Of a DNA stretch of 64,000 nt, positions 8,129-17,411 are shown one piece after another. The notes under the pieces are model-generated. The model saw only the letters and a program-made list of their open reading frames with translations, did not search any database and was not told where the DNA came from. The DNA is from Amorphus sp040750475 (lineage in GTDB: Bacteria; Pseudomonadota; Alphaproteobacteria; Rhizobiales; Amorphaceae): positions 1 through 64,000 of the forward strand of contig NZ_JABJVY010000015.1 of the NCBI RefSeq assembly GCF_040750475.1, given 5' to 3'. Positions within the stretch are counted from its first letter, which is position 1, and each line of letters starts with the position of its first letter. The position numbers and the translations under genes were made by a program.

Positions 8129-9691
8129 CTACTCGGCCGCTTCGCGCGCGCCGACCCGATCGAAGTCCTCGGGGAAATGTTTGAGCGCACTGGCCACGGG
8201 CATCGGCGTGAGGCCGCCCATGGCGCACAGCGACGCGTCGGTCATCAGCGTGCAGAGTTCCTCGATGAGGGCGACGTTGCCCGCCACCTCCTGGCCGGAG
8301 AGGATCTTCTCCACGGTCTCGCGGCCGCGCACCGCCCCAATCCGGCAGGGGGTGCACTTGCCACACGATTCCTTTTCGCAGAACTCGAACGCGAAGCGGG
8401 CCTGCTCGGCCATGTCGACGGTGTCGTCGAACACCACTATGCCGCCATGGCCCACCATGAATCCGGCTTCGGCAAACGTCTCGTAGTCTTTCGGCAGGCC
8501 CATCTGGTCCGCCGGGATATACGCGCCGAGCGGACCGCCGACCTGGACCGCGCGCACCGGCCGGCCGGATCGCGTGCCGCCGCCGAAGTCCTCCACCAGA
8601 TCTTTCAATGTGATGCCGAAAGCGACTTCCACCAGACCGCCACGGGCGATGTTACCGGCAAGCTGGAACGGCATCGTTCCGCGCGATTTGCCGAAGCCGT
8701 ACGCCTCATAGGCCTCTGGGCCGTCCGCCAGGATCGACGGCACGGCGGCAAAGGAGAGCACGTTGTTGACGATGGTCGGCTTGCCGAACAGACCTGCGAT
8801 CGCCGGGATCGGCGGTTTCGCCCGTACCACGCCGCGCTTGCCCTCCAGGCTCTCCAGCATCGCCGACTCTTCGCCGCAGATATACGCGCCGGCACCAACC
8901 CGGACATGCAGACGGAAGCTCTTGCCGGAGCCGAGAATATCGTCGCCGAGAAGATGGGCCGCCTCGCACGCCGCAATTGCCTCGCGCATGGTGGCGACGG
9001 CGTCGGGATATTCGGAGCGGATGTAGACGTAGCCCGTGTCCGCGCCGACAGCGATTCCAGCAATCGTCATGCCTTCGATCAGATGGAGCGGGTCGCCCTC
9101 CATCAGGATCCGGTCGGCAAACGTTCCCGAATCGCCTTCGTCGGCGTTGCAGCAGATATATTTCTGATCGGCATCGGCGGCTGCGACCGTGCGCCACTTG
9201 ATGCCAGTCGGAAAGCCCGCGCCGCCACGGCCCCGGAGCCCGGAGGCGACAACGTCCTCCACAACCTGGGCGGGGGATTTGGCGAGGGCGGCTTCCAGAC
9301 CGCGGAACCCACGGGTGGCGCGATACTCGGCGATATCGGTCGGGTCGATCACGCCGCATCGTCCAAAGGTGATCCGGGTCTGGCGGGCGAGATAGGGGAT
9401 CTCCTCCGTCGGACCGAGGCACAGTGGGTGGTCGCCTGTCTGCGGAAAGCCGGCGTCGAACAGGTCGGCCACGTCGTCCGGGGAGACTGGGCCGAAGGCG
9501 ATCCGGCCGGCATCTGTCACGACTTCGACCAGCGGTTCCAGATAAAGCAGGCCGCGGGTGCCCGTGCGCTTCAGCACAACATCGATGCCGCGCGCGGCAG
9601 CTTCCTCGGCAATCCGACCGGCGACGTCGTCGGCGCCGACGGAACGGGCGGCTGCGTCCTTGGCGACGGTGATGGTGATCGGCGCGCTCAT
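8129..9691 (-). CDS. fdsB: NAD-dependent formate dehydrogenase subunit beta (NuoF-like diaphorase)
   Basis: The 520-residue subunit carries FMN and the NAD-binding site and reduces NAD+ with electrons from FdsA. The N-terminal 100 or so residues form a thioredoxin-like ferredoxin region. They are followed by the FMN/NAD motif GLRGRGGAGFPTGIKW, the segment YICGEESAMLESLEG, and a C-terminal [4Fe-4S] motif CEKESCGKCTPCRIG. It starts 4 bases after the fdsG stop and precedes fdsA by about 30 bases. Confidence 0.95.
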   Translation of the reverse strand: MSAPITITVAKDAAARSVGADDVAGRIAEEAAARGIDVVLKRTGTRGLLYLEPLVEVVTDAGRIAFGPVSPDDVADLFDAGFPQTGDHPLCLGPTEEIPYLARQTRITFGRCGVIDPTDIAEYRATRGFRGLEAALAKSPAQVVEDVVASGLRGRGGAGFPTGIKWRTVAAADADQKYICCNADEGDSGTFADRILMEGDPLHLIEGMTIAGIAVGADTGYVYIRSEYPDAVATMREAIAACEAAHLLGDDILGSGKSFRLHVRVGAGAYICGEESAMLESLEGKRGVVRAKPPIPAIAGLFGKPTIVNNVLSFAAVPSILADGPEAYEAYGFGKSRGTMPFQLAGNIARGGLVEVAFGITLKDLVEDFGGGTRSGRPVRAVQVGGPLGAYIPADQMGLPKDYETFAEAGFMVGHGGIVVFDDTVDMAEQARFAFEFCEKESCGKCTPCRIGAVRGRETVEKILSGQEVAGNVALIEELCTLMTDASLCAMGGLTPMPVASALKHFPEDFDRVGAREAAE

Positions 9692-9695
9692 GGCG

Positions 9696-10238
9696 TTACT
9701 CCGCCGCTTCCGAAGTGGTGGACCTGAGATCGGCCGTGATCCGGTTAAGCCGGTCGGCGGTCATCCGGCCGTAGAGCCGGCCGTCGATCTCCGCCGCTGG
9801 GCCGAGCGCACAGTTGCCGAGACAGAATACCTCTTCGAGCGTGATCGATCCGTCCGCGGTCGTCTGCCCGGGTTCGACCTCGTAGGAAGCACACGCATGG
9901 CGCACCAGCGCATGCGCACCGACCGCCTGACACGCCTCTGCCCGGCAAAGCCGCACCACGTGGCGGCCGACAGGGGCAGTATGGAAATCATGATAGAAGG
10001 TGATCACGCCATGAACTTCGGCGCGTGAGAGATTGAGCGCGTGGGCGAGAGTGGCGGCCGCATCGTCCGGCACGTAGCCAAACCGCGCCTGCACTGCGTG
10101 AAGGATTTCGATCAGCGCGTCCGGGCGGTTCCCGTGCGCCTCGCACAGGGTCGCATAGTCCGAGGCCCGCTCTGCGATGTCCAAAACGGACGTTGCTTCG
10201 CTCTTCGACCGATCGCGGCCGTCCGACGAGCCCGACAT
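9696..10238 (-). CDS. fdsG: NAD-dependent formate dehydrogenase subunit gamma (NuoE-like)
   Basis: The 180-residue protein has the thioredoxin-like [2Fe-2S] ferredoxin fold of NuoE/FdsG. The segment GVITFYHDFHTAPVG and the four cysteines in CRAEAC and CLGNCALGP are visible. It relays electrons with FdsB. It is the first gene of the fds operon, with a GGAGG ribosome-binding site before the ATG. The 248-bp gap to the divergent diguanylate cyclase gene should hold the operon promoter. No regulator gene lies directly upstream, unlike many fds loci where a LysR gene does. Confidence 0.95.
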   Translation of the reverse strand: MSGSSDGRDRSKSEATSVLDIAERASDYATLCEAHGNRPDALIEILHAVQARFGYVPDDAAATLAHALNLSRAEVHGVITFYHDFHTAPVGRHVVRLCRAEACQAVGAHALVRHACASYEVEPGQTTADGSITLEEVFCLGNCALGPAAEIDGRLYGRMTADRLNRITADLRSTTSEAAE

Positions 10239-10486
10239 GTGTTTCCTCCAATGGTCGTTCGCCGAAGCCGTTGCGGCTTCGGGCGAGCCGCTTAGGGACT
10301 ACTCCGGTCTTTTAACTAGGCTTTCTTATTGTCTGGAAAAGTTCAAATCGATTCTGCGCATCATTCCATAGGGGCCGTCTATCGAGCGCCGCGACGCGAG
10401 GCGCGTTCCCCGCTATACCGGACCTTGGCGTCATGGCGGGAATGGTGCTTCACTAGTCCTGCCGACGATTCTGGAAACCGTCCAAC

Positions 10487-11728
10487 ATGTTATCGGATCT
10501 GGGTTATGCCTTGGCGCAGGGGAGCGTCTACTACGGGGTAATGCTAGCCCTATTCCGTTTCCGTGGGCGGCTGGGACTCGGCACGTTTCTGTCGGCGCTG
10601 TGTGCGCTGACATTCGCGGAGAACTATCTCGCGATCACCGTATTCGTGGGCCTGGGGCCGTTTACCTACACCCCCGGATCGGTCGTCCTGTTCACCGGCA
10701 AACTGCTGCTGTTGCTGCTCGTCTACATCCGCGAGGACGCGGAAGTTGTTCGCCAGCCGATCTATGGGCTCCTGATCGGCAATCTGGTGATCATCGCCGT
10801 CGTGCTTCTGATCAGCTATCAGACGCGGATCGGAACGAGCGGGGCTGGAACCGCGATCGACGTCGTCGCGGAATCGACCTGGCTGTCGGTGTGGGGGACC
10901 CTTCTCCTGTTCGTCGACAGCATCGCGATGATCTTGATCTACGAGCGCCTAGCGCGAATCCATTGGATCGGCCTGTTCGCGCGAATCTGGCTGAGCGTGA
11001 TCCTGGTTCTCGCCTTCGATCAGTTCGCCTTCTTCTCCATGCTCTACGCCACGTTCGGGGTGCCCCTTACGGCCGGATTCGGCGGGTTCGTGGGAAAGCT
11101 CGTTGCCTCCGGGCTCTTCGGGCTCATCCTCTGGGTCTATCTCCGATGGGCGGAGGGGCTGATGGACGCCAACGAAGTTCCCAATCGGCTTCGGGACGTG
11201 TTCGATGTCCTGACCTATCGCCAGCGTTTCGAAGCATTGAACGAAGCCGCCCAGATCGATGTCCTGACCAAGGCCCGCAATCGCCGAGCGCTGGAGGAGG
11301 AGGGGCCAAGGCTGGTTGCGTCCGCAACCGTGCAGGGCGTTCCCTTGACCCTGTTCATGATCGATATCGACGGCTTCAAACAGGTCAACGACAAGTTCGG
11401 CCATACCGCAGGCGACACGCTCTTGCAGCAGCTCGTCGAGAGTCTGCGAGGAGCGGTGCGCCAGAACGATCCGATCTTTCGCTATGGCGGCGACGAATTC
11501 GTGATCATCGTCTCCGGTGCGGATGAGACGGCGGCGACACGGATGGCCGATGCCATTCGCAACACAGTGCGCGCCATCACGCTGGACGGAGACGCCTCGC
11601 CCTTGTCCGTCAGTGTCGGATCCGCGACCGCGCCGACGGAAGGCAACAATCTGCGCGCCTTGCTCGATGCCGCCGACCGGTCGATGTATGCGAGCCGCAA
11701 GGGCGGAAGTCCTCTTGCCGCGCAGTGA
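10487..11728 (+). CDS. Membrane-bound diguanylate cyclase (GGDEF)
   Basis: The first 230 or so residues contain about six to seven hydrophobic segments forming an integral-membrane sensory domain of unrecognised family. A C-terminal GGDEF domain follows (about 255-405). The signature GGDEF is at residues 334-338 and an intact allosteric I-site RxxD at 325-328 (RQND), so the enzyme should make cyclic di-GMP and be product-inhibited. No EAL domain is present. It is transcribed divergently from the fds operon and has no obvious operon partner. The ligand sensed is unknown. Confidence 0.88.
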   Translation: MLSDLGYALAQGSVYYGVMLALFRFRGRLGLGTFLSALCALTFAENYLAITVFVGLGPFTYTPGSVVLFTGKLLLLLLVYIREDAEVVRQPIYGLLIGNLVIIAVVLLISYQTRIGTSGAGTAIDVVAESTWLSVWGTLLLFVDSIAMILIYERLARIHWIGLFARIWLSVILVLAFDQFAFFSMLYATFGVPLTAGFGGFVGKLVASGLFGLILWVYLRWAEGLMDANEVPNRLRDVFDVLTYRQRFEALNEAAQIDVLTKARNRRALEEEGPRLVASATVQGVPLTLFMIDIDGFKQVNDKFGHTAGDTLLQQLVESLRGAVRQNDPIFRYGGDEFVIIVSGADETAATRMADAIRNTVRAITLDGDASPLSVSVGSATAPTEGNNLRALLDAADRSMYASRKGGSPLAAQ

Positions 11729-12220
11729 CTCTGTCTTCCATGCCCGATTTCGCGTTCGATTGAAGCGATCTGCTGCACGTGCTTGCGCTTGCGCGAAGCC
11801 AAGCGGAGAGTTGGAAAAATTTTCCGTTCTTCGGTTTCGAGCACGAAGCGAATAGTCCGCCTCACCTGAGGCTCGCGTCTTTCCCCGTCCGCTCCGTGTA
11901 TCACGAAGGGCAAGTTCCCCATTTCCGATTGGCGCTGTAATAATGAACGCCGATCGATTTTATGAAACCGGGGAATTGCTTGCCCCTGATAGGCGGGGCC
12001 GATCAAGAGATAGAAAATTTCTATTTTGTATTGAGGGCCGACGCGCGTTCGATAGGCGGTACGCGCACCGAGTCTTGTCCCAAGTTTGGGCGGCGAAACG
12101 GCCGTCGGGTCAAGCAATAACCAAAGCGGCACAAAGCCGCGGCTGCGCGCGAAGGGATGAAATTTCCGTCGCCGAGCCGGTTGCGAGCCGGTTCGCCAAC
12201 ATGGGGAGGGAGCGCCGCTC
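11729..12220. other. Intergenic region upstream of the OFA transporter gene, no gene recognised
   Basis: These 492 bases contain no convincing coding sequence: the longest plus-strand frame (from 11943) has arginine-rich, non-family-like content. A perfect inverted repeat GGAAAA-A-TTTTCC lies at 11813-11825, with direct GCTTGCG/GCTTGCGC repeats just before it. The length suggests a long leader or a regulatory region for the transporter gene. No riboswitch was recognised. Confidence 0.5.
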
Positions 12221-13981
12221 ATGGCCATACCGCGATTTCTACTGAAGGAATCGATCGTCGCCCGCGAAGGTTTCAGCCGATGGTGGGTGCCGCCGGCGTC
12301 GATCGCGATCCATTTGTGTATTGGCTCCGTCTATGCCTGGAGCATCTTCAATCCAGCCTTGATCCGGGAGTTCGGCGTCGTCGCGCCCGCGCCGGGCGAT
12401 TGGTCGCTCGGCTCCGTGGTGTGGATCTTTTCTGTTGCGATCGTCTTTCTCGGCCTGTGCGCCGCCCTTGCCGGCAAATGGCTGGAAGAGGTCGGTCCGC
12501 GTTGCGTCGGCGTGACGGCGGCATTCTGCTGGGGCGGCGGTTTCGTCGTCGGGTCCATCGGGATCGTCACGCACCAGCTCTGGCTCGTCTATCTGGGCTA
12601 CGGCGTGATCGGTGGCTGCGGCCTCGGCCTCGGCTATGTTTCGCCGGTGTCGACCTTGATCCGTTGGTTCCCAGACCGGCGCGGCATGGCGACCGGCATG
12701 GCCATTATGGGCTTCGGCGGTGGCGCCATGATCGGCGCGCCTTTGATCGATTGGCTTTTGCACCTCTACTACGTCGCCCCGACCTATCTTGGGCCGGCGG
12801 CCGATGTCGCGCTCACGACCCAGGGCGGTGCGCAGTTTGCTGACGTGAACGGCACGGCGACGGAAGTGGTGCTGGTCACGGCGGCGGACGTTCCGCGCAT
12901 GATCGTGCCGGGGCCGGAGGGCGTTTACGTCGTCGGGACCGGGAATACCGGTGCGGCGATGACCTTCCTCACGCTCGGCATCGGATATTTCGTGGTGATG
13001 ATGGTCGCCTCGTTCATCTACCGGGTGCCCCGCGAGGGCTGGAAGCCGGCCGGGTGGGCCCCGCCCAGCGAGGCGGAATCGAGCCGGCGCATGATCACCT
13101 CCGGCAACGTCCACATCGACCAGGCTTTGAAGACGCCCCAATTCTGGCAGCTCTGGGTCATGCTCTGCTTCAACGTGACCGCCGGCATCGGCGTGATCGG
13201 CGTTGCCAAGACCATGATGACGGAGATTTTCGGGAGTACCTTGCCGGGCATCGTGGACGGAGCGTTCGCGGCAACCTACGTGTTGATGATCTCGGTCTTC
13301 AATATGTGCGGCCGTTTCTTCTGGGCCAGCATCTCCGACTATATCGGCCGCAAGAACACCTATCACTGCTTCTTCGTGCTCGGAACGATCCTCTATCTGT
13401 CGATTCCGTTCACGGCGCAGGCCGTCAGCGCCAACCCGGCGGTGATGTGGCTGGTGATGTTCTACGCCGCCACGATGGTCATCTTCACCATGTATGGTGG
13501 CGGGTTCGCCACGATCCCCGCCTATCTGGCAGACGTCTTCGGCACCAAATATGTCGGTGGCATCCATGGTCGACTTCTGACGGCGTGGAGTGCGGCCGGC
13601 GTCTTGGGTCCGTTCGCCATCACCTACCTTCGGGAGATGTCGATCAACAACGCGATCCAGAATCTGGCGCCGAAAGTCGATCCGGCGGCGTTCCAGGAGC
13701 GGTTCGGGGCCGGGCTCGATCAACTCGATCAGCTCGTCGCCGCCAACACGGTGACGGTCGGTCGCTTGTTGGAGATCGCGCCAGCTGGAACGGTCGATCC
13801 GACCCCCAGCCTCTACAACACGACCATGTACTGCATGGCCGGGCTGCTGGTGATCGCCTTCTTCGCCAACCTGTTCCTGAAGCCCGTGAAGCCGCATCAC
13901 TTCATGGAGACGGAGCCGGAGCGTGAAGAGGAGCGTCACCAGGCGGACGTCGCGTCCGTCCGGGGCGCTCCGGCCGAATAG
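12221..13981 (+). CDS. OFA-family MFS transporter (oxalate/formate antiporter-like)
   Basis: The 586-residue integral membrane protein has the OFA-family start (WWVPPASIAIHLCIGSVYAWSIF) and the MFS segment STLIRWFPDRRGMATGMAIMGFGGGAMIG. There are about 12 membrane spans and a long periplasmic insert between the two halves (roughly 190-240). Family members exchange oxalate/formate or import small monocarboxylates. The start follows a GGGAGGGAG sequence. Its neighbourhood with formate dehydrogenase fits formate or a related C1-C3 acid as substrate, but the substrate cannot be read from the sequence. Two stem-loops follow the stop. Confidence 0.87.
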   Translation: MAIPRFLLKESIVAREGFSRWWVPPASIAIHLCIGSVYAWSIFNPALIREFGVVAPAPGDWSLGSVVWIFSVAIVFLGLCAALAGKWLEEVGPRCVGVTAAFCWGGGFVVGSIGIVTHQLWLVYLGYGVIGGCGLGLGYVSPVSTLIRWFPDRRGMATGMAIMGFGGGAMIGAPLIDWLLHLYYVAPTYLGPAADVALTTQGGAQFADVNGTATEVVLVTAADVPRMIVPGPEGVYVVGTGNTGAAMTFLTLGIGYFVVMMVASFIYRVPREGWKPAGWAPPSEAESSRRMITSGNVHIDQALKTPQFWQLWVMLCFNVTAGIGVIGVAKTMMTEIFGSTLPGIVDGAFAATYVLMISVFNMCGRFFWASISDYIGRKNTYHCFFVLGTILYLSIPFTAQAVSANPAVMWLVMFYAATMVIFTMYGGGFATIPAYLADVFGTKYVGGIHGRLLTAWSAAGVLGPFAITYLREMSINNAIQNLAPKVDPAAFQERFGAGLDQLDQLVAANTVTVGRLLEIAPAGTVDPTPSLYNTTMYCMAGLLVIAFFANLFLKPVKPHHFMETEPEREEERHQADVASVRGAPAE

Positions 13982-14002
13982 GCCGTTCGAACCCGTCACG
14001 AC

Positions 14003-14030
14003 AGGGTCCCGCTTCGGCGGGATCCCTTTG
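14003..14030 (+). terminator. Rho-independent-like stem-loop after the OFA transporter gene
   Basis: The inverted repeat AGGGTCCCGC / GCGGGATCCCT encloses a TTCG tetraloop and is followed by TTT. It lies 22 bases after the transporter stop codon. Confidence 0.75.
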
Positions 14031-14033
14031 GAC

Positions 14034-14066
14034 GGCGCCCGCAATCCCCGGTGGGCGCCGTTTCTT
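14034..14066. terminator. Second stem-loop with T-rich tail between convergent genes
   Basis: GGCGCCC at 14034-14040 pairs with GGGCGCC at 14053-14059 and is followed by GTTTCTTTTAT. The tail runs into the stop codon of the convergent LysR gene. It can serve as a second terminator for the transporter gene. Confidence 0.65.
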
Positions 14067-15002
14067 TTATTTGCTGGTCGCGGAAGCCGCGGTGGCCAAG
14101 GTTGCGGGGGCGGCGGTCGCTTCGCCCGCCGCAAGTGCGATGCGATAGACCGATTCCACCACCGGCGGCAGCGGATCGCGGTCCGGAACGATCAGCCCAA
14201 CGGCATGATCGACAAGCGGATCGACGAGTTTGAGAGCCGTGATGCCGGGCAGGGGGCCGAAGGCTTCCAGCGATAGTTCGGGCAGGACCGCGGCGAGCTG
14301 TCCGTCGCGGACATGGGTGACCATGGCAATGATTGAGTTGGTCTCGATGCGGGAGGTCGGGCTCGCGCCAGCCGCCAGGAATGCGGCGTTCACAATCCGG
14401 CGATTCTGCATATCCGGCGTCAGGAGCGCGAGCGGAAATTCCGCAGCGCGTGCCCAGGTCACCTGGTGTTCGTGAGCGAGCGGATGGTCGAGTGGCGTGA
14501 TGAGACGGAAGCGCTCGCGGTAGAGCGGGGCCGTGCGGACCTGGTCGATCGGCTCGTTATCGAGATAGGTGATGCCGGCATCGAGCTCGAAATTCTCCAG
14601 GCCGAGCCGAATTTCCTCCGACGACATGGACAGAAGCGTGAAGCCGATGCCGGGGAAGGTTTCGCCGATCCGTCGGGTGAGTAGGGCGACGCGGGGCAGG
14701 GCGGACGGGATCACGCCCAAGGTGACGCGCCCGGTGAGCTCGCCTTTCATGCGGCTCAAATCCTGCTGCATCGCCTCCCAGTCTTCCAGGATCGATGCGG
14801 CCCGCTTAACGATCTGCTCGCCTTCCGGCGTGAGGCCATGGAAGCGGTGGCCGCGCTTCACGATCGGGATGCCGAGCTCTTCTTCGAGCTGGCGGATGCG
14901 GCCGGAAAGCGTGGGTTGCGTCACCCCGCACAGGGCGGCGGCTCGAGTAAAATGTTTCTCCCGCGCGAGCACGACCAGATAGCTAAGCTGACGAATGTCC
15001 AC
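14067..15002 (-). CDS. LysR-family transcriptional regulator
   Basis: The 311-residue protein has an N-terminal winged helix-turn-helix (MDIRQLSYLVVLAREKHFTRAA, residues 1-60) followed by a LysR substrate-binding domain (about 90-295) and an Ala/Thr-rich tail. The start is a GTG at 15002. It converges with the OFA transporter gene and is separated from it only by terminators. It is the nearest specific regulator to the fds operon and the transporter, which makes it a candidate formate/oxalate-responsive regulator, but its target is not shown by position. A repeat B element lies directly upstream of its start. Confidence 0.9.
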   Translation of the reverse strand: MDIRQLSYLVVLAREKHFTRAAALCGVTQPTLSGRIRQLEEELGIPIVKRGHRFHGLTPEGEQIVKRAASILEDWEAMQQDLSRMKGELTGRVTLGVIPSALPRVALLTRRIGETFPGIGFTLLSMSSEEIRLGLENFELDAGITYLDNEPIDQVRTAPLYRERFRLITPLDHPLAHEHQVTWARAAEFPLALLTPDMQNRRIVNAAFLAAGASPTSRIETNSIIAMVTHVRDGQLAAVLPELSLEAFGPLPGITALKLVDPLVDHAVGLIVPDRDPLPPVVESVYRIALAAGEATAAPATLATAASATSK

Positions 15003-15014
15003 GTGTGCGCCCCT

Positions 15015-15258
15015 AGGTCATGAACTCATAAGTCCGGACGTTCCGGCCGGACGTGATTTTGTCGAATGTTAGGAGTAAGCGCGGGAACTCCGGAAGGTTG
15101 ATCCGTTCCGGCCTCATGGAGGAGCACGATCTTGCGACGCAGAAACTGGTCAAAGCGATCTGCTCGCACTGGGAGGAGCTCCCCGGCCGTCGTGGCTTTT
15201 CTGGGACTTCTTTGCTGTTTCAGGCGCCGGAGCGTGTGCATCTATGAGCCCATGACCT
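15015..15258 (-). repeat. Dispersed repeat family B, copy 1 (MITE-like, terminal inverted repeats)
   Basis: The ends are inverted repeats: AGGTCATGAACTCATAAGTC on the left and, read on the minus strand, AGGTCATGGGCTCATAGATG on the right. Read on the minus strand the whole 244-bp unit aligns with 34909-35176, including TCCGGCGCCTGAAAC-GCAAAGA near one end and TGCGTCGCAA-ATC in the middle. A 71-codon frame inside resembles a frame in the other copy but neither looks like a transposase. The left end overlaps a CTAG. It is best explained as a non-autonomous transposable element. Confidence 0.75.
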
Positions 15259-15543
15259 GAGCATGTCCTGTTCAAATCGAGTCAATCCGAGCAGAAAATG
15301 CTTAACCTGTTAAATCTTTAGTCCTTTCGTCTCGATCAGGCACTTTCGCCTGTTCGGAAAAGGCGTCAGATCACGAAACATGATAGGTTTAAATCCTGCT
15401 CGACACTGACGGTGAGCTCGGATCTGCATGCCTGCCACGTGCTATCGGCAGCCCAAGGAGGGATTTCCACTATAGATTTTGTCTATTTTGTGATTCGCGT
15501 CAAAGGTGCGCGGCAAGGCGGTCCACTCGCATAAGGCTCCGCA
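15259..15543. other. Intergenic region between repeat B and the cytochrome b561 gene
   Basis: Nothing beyond weak AT-rich patches is recognised here. There is no tRNA-like cloverleaf, no terminator with a T-run and no plausible coding frame. Confidence 0.4.
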
Positions 15544-16095
15544 TCACCTTCCGCCGCCGGTGGTCATGCGGGAAAACACCCCGTCGCGCCGGATCAGGCC
15601 ATGATAAAGCGCGGCCGCGACATGCATCGCAATCGCCGCGATCATGACGAAACCGATGATGACGTGGGCGGTCGAAAGCCGTTCGAACAGCGCCTGATCT
15701 TTGGCGATCGCCGGCGGTAGGTCGACCAGCCAGAAAAAGGTCACGGGACCGCCGAACGCCGATTTGGTGAAATAGCCAAGCAGCGGATTGACCAGCAAGA
15801 TCGCGTAGAGCAGCGCGTGGTTGGCGACTGCCAGACGTTGTTGCCAGCCGGGAATGTCCTCCGGCAGCGGCAACGGCGGATTGGAAAAGCGCATACCGAT
15901 TCGGATAAGAACCAGCGGAAACACCAGGACGCCCAGCGACCAGTGCAGGACGTAGAGTCGGTTCATCCAGGGGCCCGGCGCAACGTTGTTCATGCCGATC
16001 GCGGCGGCGAGCAGCACGATCACGGCTGCCGCCATGATCCAATGCAGCGCTCTGTGCGCGGGCGAATAGCAGGGTGGCAGGGTGGGGCTTTCCAT
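15544..16095 (-). CDS. Cytochrome b561 family protein
   Basis: The 183-residue membrane protein has four hydrophobic spans and the histidines expected for haem ligation in the bacterial CybB family. These lie in PAHRALHWIMA, YVLHWSLGVLVF, VANHALLYAI and STAHVIIGFVMIAAIAMHVAAALYHGLI. It would move electrons between membrane and periplasmic or quinone partners. The ATG at 16095 (MESPTLPP) is preferred over the upstream ATG at 16164 because a GGGAGA site precedes it and the extra residues are encoded in repeat A. It stands alone; partners are unknown. Confidence 0.87.
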   Translation of the reverse strand: MESPTLPPCYSPAHRALHWIMAAAVIVLLAAAIGMNNVAPGPWMNRLYVLHWSLGVLVFPLVLIRIGMRFSNPPLPLPEDIPGWQQRLAVANHALLYAILLVNPLLGYFTKSAFGGPVTFFWLVDLPPAIAKDQALFERLSTAHVIIGFVMIAAIAMHVAAALYHGLIRRDGVFSRMTTGGGR

Positions 16096-16114
16096 GGCGT
16101 CGCGTTCTCCCTGC

Positions 16115-16192
16115 TCAAGCGCTTCCAGGTGAAGGAAAAACCGGTTCGCCGTCCGCAAACACATTCGAACGATAAGTTAGAGTTGCTCCACT
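16115..16192 (+). repeat. Dispersed repeat family A, degenerate copy
   Basis: The block AAGCGCTTCCAGGTGAAGGA followed by ACCGGTTCGCCGTCCG matches repeat A copies 1 and 2. The right half is degenerate. It lies between the cytochrome b561 gene and the 3' end of ribA, in the same orientation as all other copies. Confidence 0.55.
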
Positions 16193-16271
16193 ATTCTATG
16201 GAAAGCGCAAAGGGTCCAGCCGCCGCGTCTCGCTCGGGCCCCTTGACCGTGTTTGGTAACCGTATCGGGGC

Positions 16272-17411
16272 TCAGTCCCGCCCCGCCGATTTGACCGCCA
16301 CGGGTGTAGGTTCGTCGCCGCCGGCAATCTGATCCAGAAGGTGACCGGCTCGCGCGGCCTTTGCTTCCAGATAGCGCCGGTTGTCCGGGGTGACCGGGGC
16401 AAGCACCGGAATCCGACCACAAACGTTGATGCCGGCGTGGCGCAGGGCGTCGATCTTGGTCGGATTGTTGGTCAGAAGCACGATCTGATCCCAGCCGAGT
16501 TCCGCGATCATCCGTCCTGCGGCGGCATAATCCCGCTCGTCTTCGTGATAGCCGAGCGCGGTGTTGGCATCGACGGTGTCCAGGCCGAGATCCTGCAGAT
16601 TGTAGGCCCTGAGCTTGTTGGCGAGTCCGAGTCCGCGGCCTTCCTGGTCCAGATAGAGCACGCAGCCGCCGCCGAGCTGATCGATCCGCTCGATCGCGAG
16701 CCGAAGCTGATCGCCGCAGTCGCACCGCCGCGATCCGAAGATGTCGCCGGTGGCGCATGCCGAATGGACGCGCACGCGCAGCGACTGGTTCGGATCCGGA
16801 TTTCCGATCATCACCGCGACCGCCGTACCGCCCATCATGTCGCGGAACACGATGAAGCGGCTTTCGATGCCGCCGCGCAAGGGCACTGGCGCCTCGGCGA
16901 CGATCTTCAGGGTTTGGGCGACCTCGGCGCGGTAGTTCAGCGCTGCGCCGGCCTCCACGGCGATCGGCGCGTCGGGCGCTTCCAAGACGCCGCCGCGAAC
17001 CGGTGCGGCCACCAAAGCGGGCAACAGCTCGGCGCATTTAGTGATCTCGAGGGCGGCTTTCGCTGCCTCGCCGCCGGGTGCCGTGGTGTGGCCCAGACGA
17101 ACTTCGGAACCGGAGGCGATGGTCAGATAGTCTTCCGGCGTTGCCTCGGTGGGGGTGGTCACCGCGGTCGCCTCATAGGGGGTCAGACCGATCGCCTTGG
17201 CGCGCAGGTCGGTGACAAGCAAAACCGGCGTTGCAGCCGCAATTCGGATGCGAAAGTCGTCGAGGGTGGCCTGGTCGAGCCCGTCGACCGGCAGAACGGC
17301 AATCGTTTCGTCGGCCGCGGCGACCACCAGTGGCCGCCCGGCGCGGAGATCGGCGCAACCGCGATGGATCCGGATGAGGGCGTCGGTATCGCCGGTGGCA
17401 GGAGATATCAT
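16272..17411 (-). CDS. ribA: GTP cyclohydrolase II with N-terminal extension domain
   Basis: The enzyme opens the imidazole ring of GTP to form 2,5-diamino-6-ribosylamino-4(3H)-pyrimidinone 5'-phosphate. The C-terminal 210 residues are a full cyclohydrolase II domain, with Zn-binding cysteines in HSACATGDIFGSRRCDCG, the catalytic segment YLDQEGRGLGLANKLRAY, and LLTNNPTKIDALRHAGI. About 145 residues precede it and do not match the DHBP synthase (RibB) active site, so this is not a RibBA fusion. The start at 17411 (MISPATGDTD) is chosen because upstream sequence is unlike protein. It is divergent from the RibD-type reductase, 149 bases apart, and no FMN riboswitch is visible between them. Confidence 0.9.
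   Translation of the reverse strand: MISPATGDTDALIRIHRGCADLRAGRPLVVAAADETIAVLPVDGLDQATLDDFRIRIAAATPVLLVTDLRAKAIGLTPYEATAVTTPTEATPEDYLTIASGSEVRLGHTTAPGGEAAKAALEITKCAELLPALVAAPVRGGVLEAPDAPIAVEAGAALNYRAEVAQTLKIVAEAPVPLRGGIESRFIVFRDMMGGTAVAVMIGNPDPNQSLRVRVHSACATGDIFGSRRCDCGDQLRLAIERIDQLGGGCVLYLDQEGRGLGLANKLRAYNLQDLGLDTVDANTALGYHEDERDYAAAGRMIAELGWDQIVLLTNNPTKIDALRHAGINVCGRIPVLAPVTPDNRRYLEAKAARAGHLLDQIAGGDEPTPVAVKSAGRD

Noticed and set aside
11813..11825. GGAAAA-A-TTTTCC palindrome as an FNR/FixK box
   Set aside because: It does not match TTGAT-N4-ATCAA. It is recorded only as an inverted repeat in the intergenic entry.
11943..12245. 100-codon plus-strand frame upstream of the OFA transporter
   Set aside because: It is arginine-rich with no family resemblance, no convincing ribosome-binding site, and it runs into the transporter gene out of frame.
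12239..14134. 631-codon minus-strand frame opposite the OFA transporter
   Set aside because: Composition is His/Asp/Arg-rich antisense of a membrane protein. The plus strand encodes an evident MFS protein followed by terminators.
15026..15241. 71-codon frame inside repeat B copy 1, similar to an 81-codon frame in copy 2
   Set aside because: The similarity follows from the DNA repeat. Frames end differently and do not resemble a transposase.
15259..15300. GTTCAAATC resembling a tRNA T-loop
   Set aside because: No acceptor stem, anticodon arm or CCA-proximal pairing fits around it.
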